A stretch of 35,656 bases of DNA, from positions 1 to 35,656 of the forward strand of contig SUYQ01000026.1 of NCBI GenBank assembly GCA_015060325.1. The letters run 5' to 3'. Origin of the DNA: Bacteroidales bacterium. GTDB taxonomy: Bacteria > Bacteroidota > Bacteroidia > Bacteroidales > UBA932. The translations under genes were made by a program, and so were the position numbers. Under the pieces are notes generated by a model. The model was not told where the DNA came from, made no database searches, and worked only from the letters and a program-made list of their open reading frames with translations. Positions 16,688 through 24,111 of this stretch are shown here, in pieces. Within the stretch, counting starts at the first letter, position 1; every line of letters begins with the position of its first letter.

Positions 16688-17809
16688 TTGAGAATAGCAA
16701 TACTGTCATGTTTCTACCCTTATAGAGGAGGGATCTCTCAGTTTAACGCATGTCTTTACGGAGAACTGAGCAAAGAGCATATTGTCAAGGCGTTCAATTT
16801 CAAGAGACAATATCCCGAATTCCTTTTCCCTGGGAAGACCCAATATGTGACAGACGACGATGAAGCCGTACCGGTGGAGAGCGAATCTCTGCTGGATACG
16901 GCTAATCCTTTTTCATACGGCAAGACATACAGAGCAATCCGCGATTGGAAACCGGACCTGCTGATAGTCAGATACTGGATGTCATATTTCGCGCCTTCGC
17001 TGGGATACATCACACGAAAGATGAAGAAGCACTGCAAGGTAATCTCCATACTTGACAATGTAATCCCCCACGAGCCGCACTTCTTCGATGCTCCGCTGAC
17101 AAAATATTTCCTTAAGGGAAGCTCCGGATGCGTCACACTGTGTGAAGCCGTTTCAAAAGACTTGTTGGCGCTCAGGCCGGACATACGATACACCGTACTG
17201 CAGCACCCGTTATATTCCCACTTCGGACAAAAACTGACACGTGAGGAGGCTGAGAAGCGGCTAGGTCTGAAAAAAGGAAAGAAAAACATCTTGTTCTTCG
17301 GACTGATACGCACATATAAAGGCTTGGATATCCTTCTGGAAGCATTCGGAAAATTATCTGACGAATACCAGCTGATCATAGCCGGAGAGCCTTATGGTTC
17401 TTTTGATAAATATCAGGAGATCATAGACAGGCTGCCAAATAAAGGTGACATACACATGTCACTGAAATATATAAAGGACTCAGAGGTCACTGATTATTTC
17501 TCCGCTGCAGATCTGGCAGTTCTGCCTTACAGAAGCGCCACCCAAAGCGGAATCAGTTCTGTCTCATACCACTTTGAGGTACCCATGATAGTTACAGACG
17601 TGGGAGGCCTTAAAGAGACTATCGGAGATAGAGGGACCGGAATTGTCGCTCCGGACGGAGAACCGGAAACAATAGCCAGAGAGATCGAGAGATACTTCAG
17701 CACTCCAGCTCTCAAACAGGAATTCATTGAAAACATCCGCCTTGAGAAAGAAAGACTGTCTTGGAGCAGTTTCTCTGCCGGACTTATCGTATTCAGCAAG
17801 GGGTTGTAA
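16688..17809 (+). CDS. Family-4-type glycosyltransferase with TTG start
   Basis: 373 residues. GT-B fold retaining glycosyltransferase, cytoplasmic. The N-terminal Rossmann half begins RIAILSCFYPYRGGISQFN with the glycine-rich loop of GT4 enzymes. The C-terminal half holds NILFFGLIRTYKGLDILLEAF (about 199-219), IIAGEPYGS and a donor-binding region ending VPMIVTDVGGLKETIGDRGTGIVAPDGEPE. The start is TTG at 16688: no ATG precedes the conserved beta-alpha-beta opening in frame, and the TTG sits 7 nt after the previous stop. Sugar donor and acceptor are unknown; lipid-linked glycan or surface polysaccharide is a guess from neighbours. A LysM gene follows after 13 nt. Confidence 0.88.
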   Translation: MRIAILSCFYPYRGGISQFNACLYGELSKEHIVKAFNFKRQYPEFLFPGKTQYVTDDDEAVPVESESLLDTANPFSYGKTYRAIRDWKPDLLIVRYWMSYFAPSLGYITRKMKKHCKVISILDNVIPHEPHFFDAPLTKYFLKGSSGCVTLCEAVSKDLLALRPDIRYTVLQHPLYSHFGQKLTREEAEKRLGLKKGKKNILFFGLIRTYKGLDILLEAFGKLSDEYQLIIAGEPYGSFDKYQEIIDRLPNKGDIHMSLKYIKDSEVTDYFSAADLAVLPYRSATQSGISSVSYHFEVPMIVTDVGGLKETIGDRGTGIVAPDGEPETIAREIERYFSTPALKQEFIENIRLEKERLSWSSFSAGLIVFSKGL

Positions 17810-17822
17810 AAACACATATGAT

Positions 17823-19622
17823 ATGGAAAGAAGAATGAAACGATTGCAAATATGCTGCCTGGTCATGATGATGACTATAGGCATCGCCACTCCTGGCATC
17901 CTGGCAGCTCAGGATTACGTCGCTCCTCCCGTTACAATATCCAAAGACAAGGTAAAGATTGACGGCAAGGTCTTCTATTCTCATATAGTTCTGGAAAGAC
18001 AGACCCTGTTCTCGATAAGCAAGGCCTATGGAGTCTCCATAGATGATATATACAAGCATAATCCATCGGTAGAGGTAAATGGGTTGAGAAAAAACGATAT
18101 CATCATCATCCCTGTTGTCGAAAAAGAAGTGAAGGAAGCAAAGGAAGCAAGGGAAACAAAGGAAGTGAAAGCATCGCCACAGAAACATGAAACTGTAACT
18201 GACGGGCAGATCAAATACACGGTACAATGGTATGACGACCTCACTACGATAGCAGAAAAATTCAATGTCTCAGAAGAATCCATAATCGCTGCCAACGGAC
18301 TGAGGAGCCGCAAACTGAAAAAGAGACAGGTTCTCATCATACCAGTATCTGGCATCGACAGCACAGAAGACAGAGAAGAACGGATTACTGCAGAGATGGC
18401 GCATGAAGATGTGGCTGCAAAACAGGAAGTTGTCGAAAATGTTTCAGAGCCGGTACAGGAAGAGGATTCATGGGAATACTATTCGGACTATCAATCTGAT
18501 TCTGATGACTGGTTCAGATCATATTTCAGGCCTGAAGTCAACATATCACTGGTACTGCCTTTCAAAGCCAACGGAAAGTCAGGCAGCAGAAACAGCATGG
18601 ACTTCTATAGCGGAGTCCTGCTCGCAGCCAGAGAATTGACAGACAATAATATTGATCTGAATCTGAATGTCGTTGACATTGCGAACGACTCGATCAGATA
18701 TGACATACACGCAATTAAAGAAAGTGATGTGATAATCGGCCCGTTGTCACCTAGAGACATCAGCAACGTTCTGGTTTCTACCGGTGGAAGCTGTCCATTG
18801 GTTTCTCCTCTCGATCAAAGAGTCGAATCACAGATCACCCAATGCAGAAACCTGATACAGGTGCCCACATCACAATATGTTCAGTTCAAAGACATCGCCG
18901 ACTGGATTGAGGAAGATCTTCAGACTGGAGACAAAGTAATCGTAATAACAGAAAAGGGAGCACGACAGAAGGACAACGGTACTGCGCTAGCATCAGCAAT
19001 CAGCGCCAGCGGAATAAGGTTTACGCCATTCTCATACAGTATTCTTGAAGGCAGGGACATACAACACAGTCTCGAGACACAGATGACCCAGACCGGGGTA
19101 AACAGGGTGGTCATAGCATCTGAGAGCGAAGCTTTCGTAAATGATGCAATCCGCAATCTGGGACTCATCATCCATAACAAGTTCAACGTAATTCTCTATG
19201 CCCCATCCAAGATAAGATCATTTGAAACAATTGAAGTCGACAATCTTCATAAGGCATCACTCCACCTGACCATGTCATACAGCATAGACTATGAAAGCCC
19301 TGCTGTGAGGACATTTGTTGCAAGATATCGTGCGATGTTTGGAACCGAACCATCACAGTTCGCATTTCAAGGCTATGATCTGACGACGTATTTTACACGG
19401 ATCATAGCCAAATACGGAAGGAATTGGGGGTCTTATCTAACTCACGAAAAGGCAGAACTTCTACAAAGCAGCATTTCCTTCGAATCGAAGGGTAATGGAA
19501 ACTATACGAACAACGGTACAAGGAGAGTAATATACGACGATGGATACTCAATAATCCATTTAGACAGTCCTGCAATCAATTCTCAAGTAGAGAACGGGCA
19601 TTCGCCACAGCCTGAGGAGTAA
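17823..19622 (+). CDS. LysM-repeat protein with periplasmic-binding-like C-terminal domain
   Basis: 599 residues from the ATG at 17823, which opens a signal peptide (to about residue 29, ILAAQ); the longer frame from 17727 overlaps the glycosyltransferase. Two LysM domains at about 51-98 and 130-174 are separated by a Lys/Glu linker (EKEVKEAKEARETKEVK) and should bind peptidoglycan. From about 225 to 590 the chain resembles type-1 periplasmic-binding/LppC-like folds (NISLVLPFKANG, GVLLAARELTDNNIDLNLNV, DVIIGPLSP, GYDLTTYF). In Bacteroidota such LysM-PBP1 proteins are envelope proteins of unclear function. Last gene of the OmpH-like/GT/LysM run; its final 47 bp overlap the 3' end of recN on the other strand. 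Confidence 0.85.
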   Translation: MERRMKRLQICCLVMMMTIGIATPGILAAQDYVAPPVTISKDKVKIDGKVFYSHIVLERQTLFSISKAYGVSIDDIYKHNPSVEVNGLRKNDIIIIPVVEKEVKEAKEARETKEVKASPQKHETVTDGQIKYTVQWYDDLTTIAEKFNVSEESIIAANGLRSRKLKKRQVLIIPVSGIDSTEDREERITAEMAHEDVAAKQEVVENVSEPVQEEDSWEYYSDYQSDSDDWFRSYFRPEVNISLVLPFKANGKSGSRNSMDFYSGVLLAARELTDNNIDLNLNVVDIANDSIRYDIHAIKESDVIIGPLSPRDISNVLVSTGGSCPLVSPLDQRVESQITQCRNLIQVPTSQYVQFKDIADWIEEDLQTGDKVIVITEKGARQKDNGTALASAISASGIRFTPFSYSILEGRDIQHSLETQMTQTGVNRVVIASESEAFVNDAIRNLGLIIHNKFNVILYAPSKIRSFETIEVDNLHKASLHLTMSYSIDYESPAVRTFVARYRAMFGTEPSQFAFQGYDLTTYFTRIIAKYGRNWGSYLTHEKAELLQSSISFESKGNGNYTNNGTRRVIYDDGYSIIHLDSPAINSQVENGHSPQPEE

Positions 19623-21243
19623 GTACCGAACCGCTCAGCATGCGTGCAAGCTCGAGCACGCGCTGCTCATCAGAAAGCCTGCTGATGGTTGACACCGCTC
19701 CAGAAGCGGCGTTGATGTGTTTTTCCACAAGGTAATGCGCAGAGCCTTTTGCCGCTACCTGTGGGAGGTGGGTTATTGCAAATACCTGCATATGCTGTCC
19801 CATATCGCATATCATCGAACCCATCTTGTCAGCGACACTTCCCGACACTCCTGTATCGATCTCGTCGAAGACCATTGTCGGCATCTGTGAGAAACGGGCC
19901 ATCATAGCTTTCAGCGAAAGCATGATGCGGGACATCTCACCGCCAGAGGCACATTTGGAAACCTCGACAGGATTCTTGCCGGTAGAAGAGAACAGATATC
20001 TTACCGCATCCCTGCCGGTCTGAGACATAGGCGCCTCTGAAAGGTCGATTTCGAAGACTGCATAAGGAAGCTCAAGGCCTCGGACAGAATCCTGGATCGC
20101 CTGCGCGAATGCACCGGATGCGGCCATTCGTGAACTATGGAGTTCTTCTGCCACATCATCAAGATCAGCAGACACTTTGCTGATCGAATCCCTCAAGGAC
20201 TCGGCTTCCTCTTCGAGCCTTGTGGAATCGTACAATTCGGACGAAAGACGGTCACGGCAAGCGATGAGCTCAGCTTCATCAGCACAACTAAATTTGCGCA
20301 ACAGACCATATATCAAGGACATCCTGTTCTCAACTTCCTCAAGACGGTCTGCAGACATGTCCATACGTGAATTCATTGTAGAGACCTCCGAGCACACATC
20401 GTCCAGTTCACGCCTGCAGGAAACCACGCGTTCTGCAAGCTCTGATGCCTCCGGAATATATTTCGCCACTTTTGAGAGCAGTTTGTCGATCTCCTTAAGC
20501 GAAGCATCTACCGGCATCATTTCGGATTCTGAAGACGGCACGAAGAGTTCTTCAGCAGCGCATAGACAGGTCTTGATCTCTTCTGCATTGGCAAGCTTAC
20601 GCTGTTCCTCTTCGAGATCTGCAAGCTCGCCCGGAACCAGTGCTGCCGACTCGAGCTGCTGGAACTGGGCTTCGTTATAATCCCGGTCACGGGCGATAGC
20701 CGCAATCCTTCCCTCTACCGCAGCGAGTCCCGTCTTAAGACGCGAAAGTTCATGCCAAAGGGCAGAACATTTCTCGCACAACGCAGCGTTACCAGCGAAA
20801 TCATCAAGGATACGAAGCTGGAAATGGCGGTCAGAAAGAAGAAGTGTCTGGTGCTGGGAATGAATATCCACAAGACGTCCTGAAATATCATTCAGAACAT
20901 TTACTGATACTGGCGAATCATTCACGAATGCTCTTGAGCGTCCCGAACGGTTCACAACCCTTCTTACGATAAGATGCCCGTCTTCCCACTCAACTTCATT
21001 TTCCTCAAGAATCGCCTTTATGGAATCGTCTACCGCATCAAACTCTGCCTCGACGACACAATTGTCAGCACCCTCGGACACCATTCCGGCATCCGCCTTG
21101 GATCCCATTACCAAAGAGAGTGCTCCCAGAAGAATCGACTTTCCGGCTCCAGTCTGTCCCGTAATAATGATCAGACCCTCTGGAAAATCAATTTCCAAAG
21201 AGTCTATCAATACATAATTTCTGACATGAAGCCGAGCCAGCAT
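19576..21243 (-). CDS. recN: DNA repair protein RecN
   Basis: 555 residues, standard RecN length. SMC-like ATPase that organises broken DNA ends for recombination. Walker A GQTGAGKS at 29-36, long central coiled-coil (about 150-370), ABC signature region CASGGEMSRIMLSLK and Walker B VFDEIDTGVSG toward the C-terminus. The start codon lies 3 nt after the rpoZ-like stop. The 3' end overlaps the convergent LysM gene by 47 bp, so no intergenic terminator is possible there. Confidence 0.96.
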   Translation of the reverse strand: MLARLHVRNYVLIDSLEIDFPEGLIIITGQTGAGKSILLGALSLVMGSKADAGMVSEGADNCVVEAEFDAVDDSIKAILEENEVEWEDGHLIVRRVVNRSGRSRAFVNDSPVSVNVLNDISGRLVDIHSQHQTLLLSDRHFQLRILDDFAGNAALCEKCSALWHELSRLKTGLAAVEGRIAAIARDRDYNEAQFQQLESAALVPGELADLEEEQRKLANAEEIKTCLCAAEELFVPSSESEMMPVDASLKEIDKLLSKVAKYIPEASELAERVVSCRRELDDVCSEVSTMNSRMDMSADRLEEVENRMSLIYGLLRKFSCADEAELIACRDRLSSELYDSTRLEEEAESLRDSISKVSADLDDVAEELHSSRMAASGAFAQAIQDSVRGLELPYAVFEIDLSEAPMSQTGRDAVRYLFSSTGKNPVEVSKCASGGEMSRIMLSLKAMMARFSQMPTMVFDEIDTGVSGSVADKMGSMICDMGQHMQVFAITHLPQVAAKGSAHYLVEKHINAASGAVSTISRLSDEQRVLELARMLSGSVLTPQAVANARSLLEN

Positions 21244-21246
21244 ATA

Positions 21247-21567
21247 CTACTCCTCGTCCTGTTTTGCCATTCTATATGAAACCTCACCATCCTTGAACTC
21301 CTCAATAGCTACAAGGCTTGGCTTCGGCTGTCTTTCATAGTATTTTGAGATCTCGATCTGCTCGTGATTCTCGAAGATCTCCTCCATTGTATCACGGTCG
21401 TTCTTGAAGTCCTCGAGTCTTCTGGTAAGCTCCTTCTTCTCTGCAATTGCGATCTGGTTTGCCCTCTTTGAGAGGATTACCACTGTTTCATAGATGTTTC
21501 CTGTAGGAGCTGCGAGATCGCAAAGATCTCTTGTCATTGTGTTTACCGGTGTTTTCTTGTTTGCCAT
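21247..21567 (-). CDS. RNA polymerase omega (Rpb6-like) subunit
   Basis: 106 residues. Resembles the Bacteroidota RpoZ/Rpb6-type subunit: TRDLCDLAAPTGNIYETVVILSKRANQIA contains the helix that clamps beta'. The charged central part (LTRRLEDFKNDRDTMEEIFEN) and C-terminal tail are typical of this longer form. It sits between bamD (94 nt upstream) and recN (3 nt downstream), a common Bacteroidota neighbourhood. rpoZ is the likely symbol, but the identity rests on pattern recognition only. Confidence 0.8.
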   Translation of the reverse strand: MANKKTPVNTMTRDLCDLAAPTGNIYETVVILSKRANQIAIAEKKELTRRLEDFKNDRDTMEEIFENHEQIEISKYYERQPKPSLVAIEEFKDGEVSYRMAKQDEE

Positions 21568-21661
21568 TTCTATATCGTTTATTGTTACTTTCCTTCTTTA
21601 TGACGGACGGGAAAAAAGTCCCTCCATTTAATTATACAGCCATATCAGAAGGGAGTTTCAA

Positions 21662-22558
21662 TTATTTTTGCTGTTTTTCCGCTTTTTTCGCCTCACGCAT
21701 CACGCGTCTTCTTTCCTTGGCGAAATCCCTCTCGGACATCTCAACGTCATCCGTTTCCACACCGTGCCTGCCAAGTGCCTTCTGGGCCTTCTGGTATACA
21801 GCATCCAGTTCCTTTCTATAGTGAGACTCCGGAAGTTCTCCGATGAAGTTATAATAATCATCTACAAAAGTGAGATATCTTTCCTTCTGTTTTGCAGGCA
21901 CGCTCAGATGGGCATACTTATATGATGACATCGCTATATAATATAGTATATCCTCTCTGTATATGTTCTCCGAATCATCCTTGAGCACATTCCTGAATGC
22001 AACTCTTGATGCAAGATAGTCCTCCATCTTATAGTAAAGCTTGGCAGCTTCATATGCCTTTTTATCAAGACGCTCATTCAGATCTACCAGCATGTCCCGG
22101 CACTCCTGCATATGAGGGTTGGATGGATATTCCAGGATATATTCTGAAATAGCATTCATAGCCTTATACGTAGGGCTTTGATCAAGTTCGTATCTGAGAG
22201 TCTGACGATACAGACAATCCAGTCTGAGATATCTTGCTTCAGATGTGAACGGGCTGCGAGGATAGCTCTCGATGAATTTCTCGAAATTGGTCTCGGCAGT
22301 ATAGTAGTCCTTGAACTTATAGTTGCTCAGTCCCCAATAATATCGTACAGTATCATCTCTTTCAGTTCCGTTGGTAAGTACTGACAATGACTCGAAAAGT
22401 GAGCCAGCCTTGGAATATTTACCTTCATTGAAATATGCAAAGGCCGCCTCATACTTGGCATCGGCATCATTGCTGTTGAGCAAAAGTTCATACTGCGACT
22501 TGCACGCAACAGAAGCGATCACCACTGCAATGCATGAAATAAAAGTCCTGATCTTCAT
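21662..22558 (-). CDS. bamD: Outer-membrane assembly lipoprotein BamD
   Basis: 298 residues. Lipoprotein signal peptide with Cys19 (ASVAC). Five TPR-like repeats follow: AAFAYFNEGKYSKAGSLFE, YYWGLSNYKFKDYYTAETNFEKFIESYPRS, the long third and fourth repeats, and AAKLYYKMEDYLASRVAFRNVLKD, the BamD/YfiO pattern. BamD binds BamA POTRA 5 at the inner face of the outer membrane. A basic C-terminal tail (FAKERRRVMREAKKAEKQQK) is noticeable. It starts 6 nt after trxB, so trxB-bamD are co-transcribed. Confidence 0.92.
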   Translation of the reverse strand: MKIRTFISCIAVVIASVACKSQYELLLNSNDADAKYEAAFAYFNEGKYSKAGSLFESLSVLTNGTERDDTVRYYWGLSNYKFKDYYTAETNFEKFIESYPRSPFTSEARYLRLDCLYRQTLRYELDQSPTYKAMNAISEYILEYPSNPHMQECRDMLVDLNERLDKKAYEAAKLYYKMEDYLASRVAFRNVLKDDSENIYREDILYYIAMSSYKYAHLSVPAKQKERYLTFVDDYYNFIGELPESHYRKELDAVYQKAQKALGRHGVETDDVEMSERDFAKERRRVMREAKKAEKQQK

Positions 22559-22564
22559 CTTGTT

Positions 22565-23488
22565 TTACTGCATTTTAAGAAATTTCTCAGCATCAAGAGC
22601 AGCACGGCATCCCGAAGCAGCTGCCGTAATTGCCTGTCTGTAAAGCGGATCCTGAACGTCTCCGGCAGCAAAGACACCCTCGACATTTGTCTTGGAAGTC
22701 TTTCCGTCAGTAATGATGTAACCTTCCTTATCAACTGACACCCACTGGTTGAAGAGGTCAGAATTCGGATGGTGACCTATTGCCAGGAAGAATCCGTCTA
22801 CTGCGATATCGAACACTTCTCCGTCTTTTCTGACAAGTCGCGCGCCAGTGACACCATACTCATCACCAAGCACTTCCTGTGTGTTACAGTTCCAGAGGAT
22901 CTCGATATTTTCAGTATTTCTGACCCTCTCCTGCATGGCCTCTGATGCTCTGAGCACATCCCTTCTCACAATCATATAGACCTTCTTGCATAGACCAGCC
23001 AGATAGGTTGCCTCCTCACAAGCCGTGTCTCCACCGCCTACAACAGCAACGACTTTCTTCCTGTAAAAGAATCCGTCACATGTAGCGCAAGCGGAAACAC
23101 CTAGGCCGCGATACTTGATTTCAGACGGAAGTCCAAGATACTTGGCGGTCGCACCTGTAGCGATGATAAGACTCTTGGCATATATCTCATGAGAGCCGTC
23201 AATCACGATCTTGAACGGACGCTGCGACAGATCGGCAGCTGTAACCGCACCTGTCCTTATATCAGCTCCCAGACGGACAGCCTGTGCCTTCATGGTATCC
23301 ATCAGCTGCTGACCTGCTATACCGTTCTCGAATCCCGGATAATTTTCTATATCAGTCGTGGTGGTGAGCTGTCCTCCAGGCTGGATGCCTTCGTAGACCA
23401 CGGGAGCCATATCTGCACGGGATGCATAAATAGCTGCCGTGTAACCGGCAGGACCGCCACCAATAATAAGACAATTAACTGTTTCCAT
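22565..23488 (-). CDS. trxB: Thioredoxin-disulfide reductase
   Basis: 307 residues from the ATG at 23488 (METVNCLIIGGGPAGY); the frame extends 7 codons upstream, but those residues fall at the predicted transcription start. FAD-binding GGGPAG at 10-15, redox-active CATC at 134-137, NADPH-binding VVGGGDTACEEA, and C-terminal GVFAAGDVQD. Reduces thioredoxin with NADPH in the cytoplasm. Its promoter faces away from a Fur/PerR-family regulator, a layout suggesting redox control. bamD follows after 6 nt. Confidence 0.96.
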   Translation of the reverse strand: METVNCLIIGGGPAGYTAAIYASRADMAPVVYEGIQPGGQLTTTTDIENYPGFENGIAGQQLMDTMKAQAVRLGADIRTGAVTAADLSQRPFKIVIDGSHEIYAKSLIIATGATAKYLGLPSEIKYRGLGVSACATCDGFFYRKKVVAVVGGGDTACEEATYLAGLCKKVYMIVRRDVLRASEAMQERVRNTENIEILWNCNTQEVLGDEYGVTGARLVRKDGEVFDIAVDGFFLAIGHHPNSDLFNQWVSVDKEGYIITDGKTSKTNVEGVFAAGDVQDPLYRQAITAAASGCRAALDAEKFLKMQ

Positions 23489-23513
23489 AATAGAATTTAG
23501 TTTGCACAACTTG

Positions 23514-23551
23514 CAAATATAATGCTTTTTTTAGACTTATCATAAGATAAG
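23514..23551 (-). promoter_or_regulatory. trxB promoter with overlapping inverted repeat
   Basis: -7 box TATATTTG (23514-23521) on the minus strand gives a leader of about 20 nt. Where the -33 box should be there is a perfect inverted repeat CTTATC-ATAA-GATAAG (23536-23551) instead of TTTG. The position suits a regulator-binding site. Confidence 0.6.
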
Positions 23552-23601
23552 GATATGCCTTTTGGAAATCCGGCATCAAAAAAGACGAGGATCTGAACTA
23601 G

Positions 23602-23634
23602 ATTTGAATTTTTCAAATTTATTTCATAGCTTTG
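23602..23634 (+). promoter_or_regulatory. Promoter of the Fur/PerR-type regulator with embedded palindrome
   Basis: TTTG (23603-23606), 20-nt spacer, TAGCTTTG (23627-23634): a full Bacteroidota promoter 28 nt before the ATG. The -33 box lies inside a 7-3-7 palindrome ATTTGAA-TTT-TTCAAAT (23602-23618). The half-site size is like that of Fur-family operators, so autoregulation is plausible. Confidence 0.75.
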
Positions 23635-23661
23635 TCCCTTGGAAAATAATTTTACGATACT

Positions 23662-24111
23662 ATGAATATGCACAAATGCCCAAACATCGAAGAGTACAAG
23701 ACTCTGCTCAGGAAACACTCACTCAAAGCCACTCCTCAAAGGCTGGCGGTGCATGAGGTGATGATGGAGCTCGGACATGCTTCTGCGGACATGGTGACAG
23801 CTGCAATCAAGGAAAAAGGGACGGCGAAGGTGACCCTTGCTTCAGTGTACAACATACTGACCCATATGGCAATGTTGGGAATCTACCACTATAGGCTGAG
23901 CTCCAACAACAAGATGTATTTTGATGTAAACACATTCAAGCACCTTCACTTCTACGACAAGGACAACCACACATTCAGAGACGTCATAGACGACGAACTG
24001 GTGAGCCTCATCGAGTCCCACCTGAGCCGTAAGAGAGTAAAGGGATACAAGATCGAAGGATTTGACATCCAGCTGATCGGGCGTCCTTCTAGAAAGAAGT
24101 ATCTTGCATAA
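23662..24111 (+). CDS. Fur/PerR-family metalloregulator lacking the structural zinc site
   Basis: 149 residues. Winged-helix DNA-binding half: LKATPQRLAVHEVM (21-34) and TLASVYNILTHMAMLGI (58-74). Dimerisation/metal half from about 80. Aligned without gaps to B. subtilis PerR across the metal region, the regulatory ligands are all present: His39, Asp88, His94, His96 and Asp107 (PerR His37, Asp85, His91, His93, Asp104). The four Cys of the structural zinc site are absent: Asp99 and Asn102 replace the first CxxC and the C-terminus has none; Cys6 is the only Cys. The Asp88 position favours a PerR-like over a classic Fur identity. Divergent from trxB, tail-overlapping cstA by 23 bp. The regulon is unknown. 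Confidence 0.85.
   Translation: MNMHKCPNIEEYKTLLRKHSLKATPQRLAVHEVMMELGHASADMVTAAIKEKGTAKVTLASVYNILTHMAMLGIYHYRLSSNNKMYFDVNTFKHLHFYDKDNHTFRDVIDDELVSLIESHLSRKRVKGYKIEGFDIQLIGRPSRKKYLA

Noticed and set aside
21568..21661. Terminator or promoter between bamD and the rpoZ-like gene
   Set aside because: Only a 4-bp GGAC/GTCC stem and no TAnnTTTG box were found; nothing supportable in this gap.
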